Below are positions 9,601-22,500 of a stretch of 64,000 nucleotides of DNA, piece after piece. The stretch covers positions 1,151,281 through 1,215,280 of the forward strand of contig OZ038322.1 of NCBI GenBank assembly GCA_964035795.1. Reading direction: 5' to 3'. The notes below the pieces were generated by a model. The model saw only the letters and a program-made list of their open reading frames with translations, was not told the origin of the DNA and searched no databases. A program made the position numbers and the translations under genes. Position 1 is the first letter of the stretch. Each line of letters starts with the position of its first letter. The stretch is from Pterobdella sp. o SKG-2022. Its lineage: Eukaryota; Annelida; Clitellata; Hirudinida; Piscicolidae.

Positions 9601-12540
9601 TTGACCCTTCAACCCACCATGTAATGAGAAAACTAATCTTGATCATCAAATTAACTGCATGCAACTTTGCGCCTAGCATTTTGGTTCGATAGCTATAAAA
9701 TCTGCTACTCTTTGGGGTAAAAAACTGAACACTTCATAGAAGAAGTGCTTTGTTATTAAAGAACCAAGTTTCGAAGCCTGTTGTGAAGAAGATATGTTCT
9801 TTGCCTATACGGTACATTTTACGATCACAATGCCAAACTGCATTTATTTTAGCGCCTATAGCACTAACAGCTTTTTGTTCCTTAAAGGTAGAATTCACTT
9901 GCAGTTAGTATCAAACAAATTTAATTACTTTTTCCTCGATTCACTTTATAAATTGTGAAACAACAAAGCTTCAAGAAACCTCACAATTAAAAGGAAATTT
10001 ATTTTCTTGAGGTGATGAGGCACTGAGACAGCATTCAACACGGATGAAGAAAAAGATGGCGTTGGTTAGATGCATAAACCGTATTTTTAGTCAAGGTGAT
10101 TTGAGATTCAACGGTTTAATCTTCCAATAATATATGTTTATTTTTTTAAAACTAATGAATTTGTTCAATAGATAAGCTCTATAAGGCTAAGTTAATCTGA
10201 AGTTGAAGTGATGACGTAGAATAGCCTAAATCAAACAGTGAGGTAAACAAACACAAAGTATTTATAATCTAAATCACGAAGCTTTTCATAAGTGTAACTT
10301 AAATTATCAAGAGATTACTTCATAATATAAATTACACTTAAGAAAAGCTTCGCGATTTAGATTGATAAATACTTTTTGTTTACCTCACTAATAAGTTAAA
10401 GTCCGAGGGCATTCATGAGTTATTAGACATAAAAACTAAAGGATTTAAAAAGATCAAATTCAAGTCCAATCAATGAAGTAATAGAACTATCGAAACCACA
10501 GTTTGAGGCTACTGATGGTCGACCTACATACATAAAACTAATTAAAATTAATCTAAACTTATACTGCTGTTCATGTCCCAGTAACTGGGGTTGACAACAG
10601 TCGTTTTGATTATTGATACTATTATAGAGTAATTTATAAAAAAGTCTATTTATATGAGACAAATTTTTATAGACTGCCACCCCGAGCTAGTGTCCAGCTT
10701 GAAATTATCGAATTCAAGATCCGCCTTTCTTATACTTGGACAGTTTGCCTTGCCGTTGTCAACAAAAAGTAGGGTCATCCGCCAAGCCAAATGAAAACGA
10801 TACCAGAATATCAGTTTGTCTAAATCCGCTACCAGAATCTTCTGTTATCCAGGTTATAACAGAAAAACAGTCTCAATTTGGAAACAATACGATGTAAGCA
10901 TTATTTGGAATTCACATACTTGTAGGTATGATAGACATGGAAAATTTTTGAAATTGCATTACGTTTAAATTTTCAAAAAAAAAATAGCAACAACATTAGT
11001 CACAGTTGAGTCTGATGGATTATATTAGAAAATATTAAATACGTTGTTGTAGAACCAAATCACACATACCATACTGAGACCCTCTTGACATCCTGATGTT
11101 ATACACATCTTCCTCTCTTGTGTGTGTGTGTAGGAGATTTAATGAAAGATTTAACATTGTTTTGATATTTTTTAGACTAGAGAAGTATAAGTAGATTCAC
11201 CTATGTTGGTTTGAGGGTTGTGGTGGGATTTTTGGAAATCTGTTAGCACTTTTATTAATTCTGGATTTCTTAGTGAAAAAAGAAAATTATTTCATAAGAA
11301 ATAACGGATCAATAGACAAATGAAAATTTATTAGCAACAAATATTTAATTAAACTCCACATATATAGAAGAATTTCGGAATTGATGTCACTAATGTTATC
11401 TTCTTTGAGCTCTTGGCTCTGAATTATAACACGCATAACTGAAAAAACTCTGCACACACCATGCTCAAAATAAAATCTCTTTTATATTCAGTCGCGTTCT
11501 TTTCCAAAAGCATCAACGCTTTTATAGAATGTTGGTCTGCATGCATTCCGCTATGTAAAGTTTTTACCAAAAAAAAGGGACCAGCGTGCGGTTTTTAGAT
11601 TATTTGAGCAAAACCAATATTTCATCTGTGGAGCTCAAAAACTTTCTGTCCAAATGAGTGAGACAAGCACATATATGAGATGTTCCACTGTTTTAAAAAA
11701 TGTTTCGCTTCTGAAAAAGAACAACCAAATCTCATCGCTGCTTGATGGGTGGAGAGTGACAAAATGACCTTGGATGCTTTAGTTTAGGTTTGTGACTAGC
11801 ATCTTTTAGTGGCATTTCACACCTATTCTAAAAGATTAACTCAATGAACTCTGATCAAAAAAACCCTCAGATATTGTAAGTTTTTTGAAGCTCTCTTTGG
11901 GCTTAGGTAGCCATAACCCTGAGAGATGTAGCACACATTATAGCTGTGAAATTATAGCAGAAGTAGCAAAAATGATTCTGGAGACTACCATCAAACAGAC
12001 TCAAAAGTTTCACTCTGATTTTTTTGTATGAATGTGCTTCCTTACTTGCTTTTATAATATAACTTCAAAATATAGTAAAACCTGATAGATTTTTTTTTTA
12101 ATTTTCAAATTTGCCTTAAAAATTATGAAATTTGCATGTGTTCACAGGTAATATTATTTTTAAATAGATATCAAAAACACAGCACTGAGAAACATGGTAC
12201 CCGGCAGGAGGACAGTTTTGCATAGCCTGTTTGGTGATATTAACATTCATGTCCATCGTGGCACCATTTCTGCAATCATTCATAATACAATATTAAACCA
12301 ATATAAACTATTAAGCTACTTTTAATACCACCTCAAAGTAAATTTAGCACTTTTGAAGGGAAATAGATTTGAGTTTGGCAAAATGTCAGCAAAGTTCAAT
12401 ACATTTTTATCTGTTTTATCTAGCAAAAATTAAAACTCAATGTTAAACTCATACTCTAAAATAATTTGGAACATACTCAAATGTGTGGTAGCCAATTTTC
12501 TTAAAAAAGACCTATCGTTTAAAAATCTTGAAAAATTCAT
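6659..12540 (-). CDS. AADAT: Kynurenine/2-aminoadipate aminotransferase (AADAT/KAT2-like), 3' end not found
   Basis: This gene encodes a class I PLP-dependent aminotransferase of lysine and tryptophan breakdown (2-aminoadipate or kynurenine to the oxo acid). Exons on the minus strand, 5' to 3': 12540-12477 (start, MNFSRF), 12410-12332 (LPNSNLFPF), 12269-12201, an unlocated short exon, 11239-11201, 11116-11070 (TSGCQEGL), 8842-8768, 8508-8302 (VPNGGNPTG, the family motif), 7517-7452 (EDDPYYFLQF), 7277-7228 (SMDVDGRV), 7167-7135 (DSFSKVLSSG, with the PLP lysine), 6963-6867 and 6744-6659 (LLKEWGVEGF). Phases agree wherever two exons are joined. Roughly the last 100 codons are absent; LINE debris starts right beyond 6659. 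The gene may continue left of the window or be truncated. The family call is strong. Confidence 0.88.
7800..7975 (-). mobile_element. tRNA-derived SINE copy in AADAT intron
   Basis: On the minus strand a degenerate tRNA-like head (TGAGCTC box A relic near 7960) is followed by a body and tail holding the AGCGC motif pair shared with copies at 19.3, 23.6, 31.3, 41.9 and 63.5 kb. The copy is decayed. Confidence 0.6.
8880..9050 (-). mobile_element. Solo LINE 3' end with expanded GAT-rich tail
   Basis: Read on the minus strand, the end sequence CATGCTAGCATGAAAACGG is followed by ACATTAAACGATGATG and then a long imperfect (GATGATGGT)n tract. The same end, with a short tail, closes the LINE at 29.88-29.93 kb. 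So this is a severely 5'-truncated copy whose simple tail has expanded. The tract stops about 39 bases before the splice acceptor of the AADAT exon at 8842-8768. Confidence 0.75.
9051..11069. other. AADAT intron, no gene seen
   Basis: This A+T-rich intron holds a large imperfect hairpin (10237-10389). No coding exon, RNA gene or recognisable protein motif was seen on either strand. The 85-codon frame at 10423-10680 shows no family motif. Confidence 0.6.
10237..10389. repeat. Foldback element, ~70-base imperfect inverted repeat
   Basis: AGTGAGGTAAACAAA at the left edge matches the reverse complement of TTTGTTTACCTCACT at the right edge. The match runs inward through ATCTAAATC, GAAGCTTTTC and AAGTGTAA, with scattered mismatches and small indels. 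The arms meet at a loop of about 10 bases near 10313. It has no reading frame and looks like a hairpin MITE. Confidence 0.8.
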
Positions 12541-12888
12541 TTGGTAAGTTTGTTTAGTTTAATTAATAAATATCAAATTTGGATTGAGACTAGACTATCA
12601 ACTTATATATATATATATATATTTTTTTACAAGTGCAACAATACAAATGAACTTTAATTTGTTAGCTAAGTTTACATTTAGATTAACTATTTAAACTTAA
12701 ACTTATTTTTATTATTGCTTTTTAATTAAACATTTTTTTTTGAAGAATAAATTTTGATTTCAATTTTTATTATAAATTATGTATTTTCTAAAACAAAATA
12801 TTTCAAAAGTTCATCCATGATAAACGATTTTATCAAACACTTATTAACTGAATAATAACACGAAACTTTTAGAAGTTGAACTCACATT

Positions 12889-14306
12889 TTGATATCCTTG
12901 AGAAATAACCACTTGAAACAAATCAAAACCAAATACAAGAAAATTGCGAAACTTCGATTTTTGACAGCAAAACCGTTCTTCAATGATCAAGTGGACATCA
13001 ATAAGAAATCAAACAGAGCGCAGTTGAGTACAAAACGTTTCAAGATCAAAAAGTTGAGAAGATCCCAATCCAAAACAAATTCTAACTTGGTATCTGAGAA
13101 TTATAACGTTTCAGTTCTTAGCATTTCATCTTTTCCTAACTTAGATACCTGGTGTTTGAAAAACTGTTTAGACTACTGCTTCATCAACAAACACAGGTCA
13201 GAAAAAGGAATTGGTGATAAAACTGGAGGCATCAGTGGCTTCAGACAAAGGCAATGAGAAAATCCATGAACTGTTAAGAAAAATGACGTGCACTATTATA
13301 TCGAATGTCTCACATGCTAAGGGTAATACTTTCAAGGCTTCTAAGGCACTCAGAAATAACAAAGACATCACGATATTGGTGAGGAACAAAGACTCGACAG
13401 TGGTCATGATGAACAAAAAGAACTACGTCAATAAGGTTCAAGGTATGATAGACGAAGGTATAATGTCAAGTAAATATACCACCTCTGTTGACACTATCAT
13501 TAAAGATCTGAAGTCCTTTCAATCCTTTCATACCCGCCATTTTAGGAACCACCTAGATTATGAAGCAATACGTCTGTCATTCTACCAACCGGGAAGGTTC
13601 TTTTCTACAGCCAAAACACATAAAGCGGCAAAAAGAAAATGAGAAAAACAAACTTTTCAAGACTGAATGAATTTCATTCCATCATCAAACTGACGATTGA
13701 AGATAATCCCTCCAAGTCCAGGGTACATTACTGCTAAACAATAAAGATGGTTCCTATAGCTTTCAGATCGTAACTAAGTCCAATAAACTACTTTTTAATT
13801 TCTCATCACAAGTACCGCTAAAGTACAAGAAAAGTGTCATTATGGGTGAGTTACACAGAGCGAAGGCTATCGGCTCTGATTTCGATTTTGAAATGGATAG
13901 AATAAAGTCGAAGTTCTCTTGTGCTGACTACCCCCTTAGATTCATGATGTATCAGTTTAACAAGTGCCTGAAGAGGAGCTTTTGAGAAAAGATCGAATGC
14001 ACATATTGAAATCTTTTTTTTGCCCAAAATTAAAAGCGTGATCAGAAAACTCTTGAATAAAGTGGAGTCATTTACGAACTACAACATCAAGATTTCGTAT
14101 TCATGGCTCACCACTAAAATTTGCATTTTCTTTCTGATCAAGGATAAACTGACACATCATCATCATCATGTCATCTATAAAGGGGAATGCTCTTGCAAGA
14201 GTACGTATATTGGTAAAACTCTGAGAAGCTCCAAAATAAGATGGGCGGAGCATGAATCGGATAAAGGCAGTTTTCAAAAATTTTTCTGGACAGCCAAACT
14301 TTACTA
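12889..14306 (+). pseudogene. Penelope-like element with GIY-YIG endonuclease remnant
   Basis: Broken frames run in Penelope-like order. An N-terminal Lys-rich piece (12889-13257) is followed by an RT part (13211-13642) with DSTVVMMNKKNYVNKV and PGRFFSTAKTHKA, a piece near 13840-13985 reading LHRAKAIGSDFDFEM, and a C-terminal piece (14020-14307) with VIYKGECSCKSTYIGKT, the GIY-YIG nuclease core with its Cys pair, and WAEHES. Frameshifts and stops separate the parts, so the element is dead. Its 3' end abuts a LINE on the other strand with no visible spacer. Confidence 0.8.
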
Positions 14307-16700
14307 AGATCTTCTATAACCCATTCCTGCTCACTGAATCAAATGGTTTAGTGAGGTCGACGAAAGTCATAAAAAGATCTTGTTGTTCTATAAATTTTTC
14401 TTGAAGTTGACGATCATGTCAATTGCTCCTCGACCGGCTCGGAATCCGCGTTGACTTTCAGGTAGGTGACCCTGCTCGAGGGGTTTCAGTAAGCGGTTCA
14501 AGAGAACACGAGTCAAGATCTTTCCTGCAATTGAAAGAAGAGAAATAGCTCTATGGTTGTTGCATAATCTTTTTTTTCCTTTTCTCTTGTATATGTGCAC
14601 AATGATAACGTCTTTAAATTCTTGTGAAAGCGTTTCCTTTTGCCAGTGAAATTGAAACAAATCAGTGAGTTTTCTTAAAAGCAAAGAGCCACCAGCTTTA
14701 AATACCTCTGCCGGTGTAGCATCAGAACCTGGTGCCATACCTACTGACAATTTTTTAATGGCTCTGGTGATCTCTTCCACAGATGGAATGGCATCAAGTT
14801 CTTTGTTTATTGTGACTTTGGGTAGGCGATGAATAGCTTCGTCACTTATCTTCAATGATCGATTGAGGACGCTATTAAAATATTAGGCCCATCTTTCCAA
14901 TATCCTCTTCTTGTCAGTGATCAACCTTGAGCCATCCGCACTGAGTATAGGTGTACTTCCTGGTGTACGCGGTCCATAGAGGCACTTGAGAGAGTCGTAA
15001 AAGCGCTTCATGTCGTGTCTATCCACAAAACTTTGAATCTCGTCAGCTTTTTGACTGAGCCAAGCATTTTGCAAAATTCTGAGCTTTTTTTTAATATCTC
15101 TGCGCTTATTGATATATGCATTTTTCTTTGCATCAGAACCCGGATCATTTTCGTGCTCTCTGTGGAACTGACGTTTCTCTTCCATTAAAGTTTTAATTCC
15201 AGTATCATTTCCATCAAACCAGTCTTGATGTTTCTGGAGGTTGAACTTAGTACTTGTGAGGTAGAAGAATAGATTGTCTTTACCATAGATTCTCAGTCGT
15301 TGCTCTCAGCCACTGACAGCTGATGTTCAAGGGTGGTCATGAATTTCTTGAACAGTGGAAAGTTTCAGCTTTGTGACGTCAAGTCGTTTTAGAGCTTTCT
15401 GTTCTTGTGGTCTGCTCATAGGACTAATGTGTAACTTGGTTTTCGAAACTATGAGCCGATGATCTGTCCAACAATCTGCACCACGCTAAGCCGTTGTTAC
15501 TCGAACATCCTGTCGGTCTCTGGAGCTGACAATGATGAAGTCAATGAGATGTCAATGCCTCGATCGGGGGTGCATTCAAGATGTCTTGTTGCGTGTTGGA
15601 AGTCGGAACAGAGTATTGATAACAGTGAGTCCATGAGATATGCAGATTTTTAGCAGTTGTAAACCGTTGCTATTGCATTTGCCAATTCCATGATGACCTA
15701 GAACTCCTTGCCAAGCCTGGTAGTCTTTACCAACATGAGCGTTTTAATCACCGAGTAGAATGAGTTTATCCGACTGTGAAACAGTGGAAATGAGGGTTTC
15801 CAGTTTTTCATAGAATTTATCCTTTACGTCATCTGTTTTAGTCATAGTAGAAGCGTATGCACTTATGAGGATAGCAGATCTTTTTCTCCCCAAAGGAAAT
15901 TTGAGTGTCATAAGACGATCATTCAAGCCATTCGAAACACTATCAAGCTTCTTCACTATGTGGTTTTAAATAGCAAAACCAACTCCAGCTTCGCGTCGTT
16001 CACTCTCGTTCCTTCCACTCCAGAAAAAAGTGTAGCCACCAGCAATTTCAGTAAGATATCCTTTGTCTGAGACGGGTTTCACTGAGAGCATTAAGGTCCA
16101 TTTGATAAGGCCCAAGTTCTCTGGCAATCAGGGTTGTTCTGCGTTCTGGTCTTTCTGATTTGTTAGAATCTATTAAAGTTCTAATATTCCAGCACGCTGA
16201 AATTGAAAAAAGGGGATTTTTATTTGGACCGCAAAGATGGGAAACTCGCCAGCTGCGGCTTGCTGACCAAGTATGAGTAGAACAGGCTATTTTTGGAGCA
16301 CCTTTTTTAGCTCTGTCCTTAAGCAAGGAGGCAAGCAAGAAGGCTGCTTGGTCACTCAGGATGCCGAACTTCCCTACTGTTTTAGATGCAGAGAAAAACG
16401 ACTACATGGCCTGAACTGCCTGTGTGCAGATTTGCAACTAAAGCTTCCAGTGTTTCCGCATCTGCTGCTCCACCGCTTTCCCAATGCCACAAGACTTTAA
16501 TACATTTTTAGTGGTCTTGTTGCCACGATCTGCGCTAAAATGAGATTCAAGTGAAGAAGGCTTGCGCAGCACCAGCCTTACTCTATCGTCCTTAAAAGCC
16601 CGAGTCAGCGACAAGACATGATCAAGACACCTGGAGACTAATCTGGAGTTGCCAGAGACATGCTAATGCATCATCAAATCGTCTAAGGGGCTCCACTTCT
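14300..16700 (-). pseudogene. LINE on minus strand: endonuclease and RT, 3' part missing
   Basis: From the 5' side: a Lys/Arg-rich leader (about 16700-16400), an AP-endonuclease start at 16338-16048 (ACWNIRTLIDSNK, LNALSETRL), more endonuclease at 15956-15744 (KLILLGD), a linker at 15185-14883, and RT at 14855-14388 (GMAPGSDATPAEVFK, AISLLSIAGKILTRVLL, ESQRGFRAGRGAIDM). After a frame break RT resumes near 14390-14306 (FVDLTKPFDSVSR). The palm YADD region and everything after it are missing where the element meets the Penelope-like copy. It is degenerate throughout. Confidence 0.85.
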
Positions 16701-17099
16701 GATTTATGTTCGGGTTTTCTAAAATATTTTTAAGTAAATTTATTTATATACTATATTCTACTACTAACGTATTAACTACGAGTTGTGGGTCATTATAGTC
16801 ATTGAAAACAGAATTGTGTTTAATTATTTCAAGGCTCTCCTTTACCAAGATAATTTTTTGATAGTAAAAACTTGTTTGTTTTTTTTTCAACTTGTAAAAT
16901 CTCAGAAGTCTTCCAGTTAATTTTTCCATGAGCACAATGGCGAGCATATTGAAGAAAAATACATACGATGTTTCTGAAAAATTGTTTTATGCATATTCTA
17001 TGTATTGACAATTAATTAATATGAATTTCATAAAATATAATGAAAGTTATCAAAAGTTTGATGAGAACTCTTAAAATTTTTTCTTTCAACTACCCCAAC

Positions 17100-18801
17100 C
17101 ATTTTGAATTGACCTTTTGTTTCAGGGTGAGTCCGACGACAAAAGTTGGGAAGATAACGATAATTCGCATGCGCCTTGAAATTTACGGCTGAGTCTGATC
17201 GAACGAAGCGTTAAACTTTTTGCTATGTTGTAAGTGGTTGCTGAAAATCTGCAAAATTTGTGAAAATTCGAAAAAAAAATATATAATTCACTACCCGTTT
17301 CCTGGTAGCCTATCTAATCCTTCTTCAGTTAATCTCAACATTTCTTATTTCATGTCGTCATCAGGGCTCCCGGACATAAGTACGAGACCCCCAAAGTCGA
17401 ATTTTTTCGTCTAAAAGCTCAATTCTACCTTTGGAACGAATGGGTTCTTCTAAATTCAATGACTTTGACATAAAGGGCGTGGTTCGCCTTCTTTCCTTTG
17501 ACAATGTCTTTGCCCCAATGGTCCCGGAAACGGTCTTTTCCCTTAGATCCATACATCCCTTGGGTGACCCAGTTTCGGATATTAATCTCGACCACATTCC
17601 TACAGCACCAGTTATGACAGAGTCTTCGCTTAGTAAAGCGATCCTCTCTTTTCCTAACGGTTCGGGTTCTGAACCTGATTTACTTCGCCCTCAACATTTG
17701 AAGGACATAATATCTCCCTCCCTAGGGGCCAGTGTGAATTCGGTTCTTTGGTCCATTGCTCGTTTTGTTTCCTTTGTTTCATCAATTAAAATCCCGGACC
17801 CTATCAGGCACTAGTTCTTTGGTGCCCATCTGTACGCCCTTCAAAAGAAAGGTGGTGATATACGCCGAATAGCCGTTGGAAATACGTTTCGTCGTCTGTT
17901 TTCCAAATTATCTCTGCATTCAGTCATGAACTCGCTCAGAGAAAATTGGTTACCTTGTCAGTTGGGCGTCGGCGTCCGTTTGTGGTGTGAGTCAGCCGTC
18001 CATGCTACTCGATCATTTATTAACCACTCAGTAAAACCTGAGGTGCTTTTGAAACTCGATGTTCCTAATGCTTTCAATTTTATCGACCGTAAAACGTTCA
18101 TTGGTGAGGTAGGCTCTCGTTACCCATCCTTGTACTTTTTACTTAACGAAGCTTACTCCAATCCGTCCACTCTTTTTGCTGTCGAACACTGTATTCCATC
18201 TTCAAGGGGTATTCAATAAGGTGACCCTCTGGATCCAGCACTTTTCGCTTTGGCCGTCGACAAAAGTGCCAAAGACGTGTTATCAGAGTTGAACATTTGG
18301 TATATGGACGATGCCACGATTGGTGGTCAGGCTAGCTCTGTCTTTAATGATGCAACAAAAATAGTCAACACTTTCAAAGAGATCGGCCTTCAAATCAACT
18401 CCAATAAATGTGAGCTGTTCATTTTAAACCATACAGCGGACATGTACGCTGACACTGTCAAACAGTTCTCTTCTATTTTGCCTTCAGTATCATTGCCTCC
18501 TCGTCACTCTTGGTCAGTCTTGGGTTCTCCCCTCACTCACGAGGCCATAGTTCCTTTTCTTGATTCAAAATTAGTAGACATCCGTCGGCTTTGCTCCAAA
18601 CTAGAAGAAGTCGAACCCCATCATGCTTTCACTTTACTGAGAAACTGCTTCTCTATTACCAAATTGGTTTATATCCTTCGAATGTGTCCTACATTCGTTG
18701 AGCCCATGATATTGTTGGAGTTCGACTCTATCATTTTTGACATCATTGTTTTGGATTTGTCTTTTGAGAAATACGAAGATTTGAATTTAATGATATTTTA
18801 A
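17100..18801 (+). pseudogene. Decayed LINE reverse transcriptase with YMDD box
   Basis: Three frame pieces can be laid end to end: 17431-17814 (SGSEPDLLRPQHLKD), 17926-18219 (VLLKLDVPNAFNFIDR, RGIQ) and 18250-18801 (WYMDDATIGG palm box, then QINSNKCEL). They read as fingers, palm A, palm C and thumb of a non-LTR RT of a different family from the others here. Stops at 17812 and 18217 interrupt it. I cannot name the clade. Confidence 0.75.
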
Positions 18802-19535
18802 AAATTTGGAGCAAATAAAAAACTCCTTCCAAGCAATAAAATATTATTATCATTATCAGCTCGGGTCAATATATAAATAACAGTTAAAACTTTAAACTCA
18901 AAAAGTTTTGTATGAAATATCACTCAGTTTTGCTGAACTTTTCTGAAAATTTTTAGTCATTTTTAGAAAAAAATAGGCATGAGAAAATGATGTGGTCTCC
19001 ATCTGGTGAACGATGCCGACATGTCTCGTGTTGTTTGTGTCATCCATCTATCCAGATTTTTTAAGCATTTATCAAAGTTCAAACAATGAAGAAGACTCAT
19101 CTAAAAGTTTTCTCATTTGCTGGAGCATGGTCGTTTATTTTTAATATGTGGTCTAGCATCTGCCAGCGTCGTTTTTTCCCTTCACATGACGCTAGTTCAA
19201 CATGCCTTTGGGCCAAAAGATTTCACATACGTTTTTCACCATTCTTTTCTTGAAACTGTCTATAGATCTTTTCATTTTTTTTTATGTAATGTATGTAATT
19301 TGGTATTTATGAAGCGCTTTTCCTAGTAGCTCAAAGCGCTTGCTGCTTTGAAGTGGTGATACGTCGTCTGGGACGTTGGGAAACTTAAGAGAGCCCGAAT
19401 AGAATCAGTGGATGTTGGTTTTGAAATCAATAAAAACTTATTATTTTGAACTTTTATTAATAAAAAACTGCAAATATTTCACATCATTTCAATTCAACAA
19501 AATTCATATACAAAATCGTTAAAAATGAAAGTATT
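18802..19535. other. Intergenic, A+T-rich, with SINE tail fragment
   Basis: This gap lies between a dead LINE and the 3' end of the VWA3-type gene. The only recognisable item is a SINE body/tail fragment at about 19285-19345, with the paired AGCGCTT motifs. Confidence 0.5.
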
Positions 19536-22500
19536 TCAACATGACGTCAGAGAGTTTGAGCCTAGAAACTTTTTGCCATCGGCATAAGCCAACGTTTTGT
19601 GCAGCCTACTCTTCTCTTTTTCTTTCTCCACCAAATGATCCTGTTGTAAAAATTTATTTTGAAAAGTTTCGGTGTTGTTATAACATGGCTACCTGCCTAG
19701 CTCGACTGAGGGCTGTGTGTTTGGGACTTGAGAGAGGCATAGGAGACATTGCTTTTTCATCAATCGCTCTAACCTAAAAAATTTAATTTCAAATCTTTTT
19801 CATAAACATTTATATTCAAAACTTCTTGCGAACAACCTGGTAGGAGGTTGAAGTGGGAAGGTGTTTGTTGAGAAGTTGGGATGCGGCATTCTGATGGTGC
19901 TGTACTTTTTGTATCTCTCTTCCTATCATCTTCAACTCACTACTTTCAACTATACCTTCAAATGCCCATATTTCAACAATTATTTAGCTCTTTGAAATTA
20001 TTTAAATTTCACATTTCTACTCAAACTTTAAAAAGTAGTTCCGTTTGAGAAGGATAAATATGAAAAAGAATAACGACCATTATAGAAAATCCAATGAAAC
20101 TTCTATCAAACCAAACATCACCCACTCTTCTGGTCAACCCAGTGGAACTTTCCTTGGGAACACTCTGCCAACCCTCTCAGCTCACCCTCGACTTGCTCAC
20201 TGTATCTCACACTGCTACTGTCTTTTTCTTCTGTTTCCAACATGAATCACAATTTGAAGTTTTGAAAAATGAAAAATACTTATCACTTATTCGATTTTAA
20301 AAACTTAAGTTTTTACTCTTCAATGTAAAAATACGTTTTAAAATAAAAAATTCAATATATAAAATATATGTTGTTTATAATACCATTCATCATTGCCACC
20401 ACAATCATCCCCTCTCACTCAATCACCCACAACCACCATCTCCTTCCACCTACCCTCCACCATCCTCTCTCACCCACCTACCAAGCAGATCCATGTAAAC
20501 CACATTCACAGACACCAAACCATCACAACACATCTCTTCAAAGAATGATGACGTCAAAATAGGATCATCATCAGGAGCACCGGTTGTTATGACGTATATT
20601 CCTTGTTGCTCTGTGTAGTGAGGGGATGGAGTGGTGAGATGGTGTTTGGAAAAGTTTTAAAGGTGACTAGCGTCTGATTATTTTTTGGGATGGGTGGTTT
20701 AGTTTTGATGCATTTTGATGTGCAAGCATGATGGAGAAGCTTTTGAATATTTGTTGGTCATACGTCTAAACAATTTACAGATATCTTTGATAGGTTATGC
20801 ATACAAATAAAAGTATTCACCAAATACAGCTAAAAATAAAGAAATCTTCATTCTATAACAACTTTTGAATAAGGTTTTTGACAATTTTGTGTTGAAAACT
20901 TACCAATGTACAGTTTCAATGGTTCCATTTGTTTGAAAGCTTCTTTGATGGCCATCATCAAATCCCTTCCTCCACCACACCTCACTCCAGCTAACCACCT
21001 AAATGTAACCATTCGTATAGAGCTTAAATGAAAAATAAACAGACGTGAATATAAAAAAATTTTATAGCACAAATAAAATGCTTCGAAATCACCCTTGAAT
21101 CAAAACCACCCACCCAAATCACCAATCCTCTCACCTCCATGCCTCTTGAAGGCCTTCTCCCGTGGGTGGAGTGATGAAGGGCTTCCAACTTCTTACTTTC
21201 TTGTCACACCTTCAATCAACTTATGTTATAATGCTTGTTGCTTGCAAATTTTTTGAAAACTTACGCGATGACGTTGAAGTATTTTTTATTGGTTATCTGC
21301 TCTTCAAACAGCTGTTTGATGCACTGTTTCAAGTGAGTTTGTATCATTTCAGTACTTTTACTCAAATCCAGTATAACCACAACACTGGAAATCAATATTC
21401 CACAAAAGTTCATTTAATTCTATTAAATATAAAGTTAACTAACTACCACCTCTCTTCAGAAAGATTTCCAAACCACCGCATGCTACCATTCTGCAACAAA
21501 GTCTCAAGCTTCCTTAACAGTTCCTGCATGCGGCTCAATTTCTTGTGGTAAGACTTGAGTTCTCTAACGTCAACATGCACATGCTTCCAACTACCATCCT
21601 CCCATGCCACCCTCACCATCGATCTCTCATGCACCTTCGCTTTTATATTGCTACCTGTTATCTTCAGCTTAGTTTCTTTTATGTCAAATGCGTTCTTTGC
21701 CAACACTTGGTATATACCCAAGCCTTTTGCTGCAAATAAACCTCTTTATAGTTTTGATATAAATTATAATGATAAAACCTTCGACTCCGTTTGCAGACAA
21801 CCACTTTTGAACTGAGAATTGCTTGTAGGGGCAAAGAGAAAGGCACAGGGGAGAGAATGATTGGAAGGTCAAGTTGAAAGTGGGATCGTCCATCACTTCG
21901 GTGCTGTCGAGGCTATTGAAGTTCTTTAAAAATTAAAAAACATTTTTTATTTTTTGTTTATTTGTATAATTAATTGAATAAATTAATTCTTCCAATTTAT
22001 TGAGTAGTCTTTATATAAATTTTCGTGTTAAGACATAAAACTCTTACCCCCGTGTCTTCTATTCTCACCACTGCAGTGCCTAGACGACCTGACCTGACCT
22101 CATTCACCTGTGGAAAGTGTACTTTCAACATCCTTCATCATGTGGTTATAAACTACAACCAAAAATCAGTTCAGTTTTTAAAAATCTTAAAAACCTTTCG
22201 CGTTAGAACTTCTAACATCGAGCATTCCAAAGTTATGAAAGATGAAGTTCCAAGCACAAATCATCAACAACAAAAAATTAACACTGAAACACTTGAATAA
22301 TGCTCCTTCGATCTTCAATTCCAAGCTAACCTGTTTCATGAGGTTCTGGGCACTCCTCACTTCTTTCAGAAAACCCTGCAACTCTGAACTGTCCAGTTTC
22401 ATGTTCTGATGAGGATGAGGTTGTATTAATATCATCAATTGAAATTACATGTAATTATTTGTTCTGAAACAAAATTTTCAAAAACTTCTCAAAAATTTAA

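Noticed and set aside
10423..10680. 85-codon minus frame in the AADAT intron
   Set aside because: No family motif, no splice partner, and a biased A+T composition typical of chance frames here.
11880..11930. Candidate for the missing AADAT exon
   Set aside because: The acceptor after CTCTCAG puts a stop in the required frame, and the alternative frame does not resemble the expected segment.
21162..21551. 129-codon plus frame
   Set aside because: It is antisense to several VWA3-like exons and has no motif of its own.
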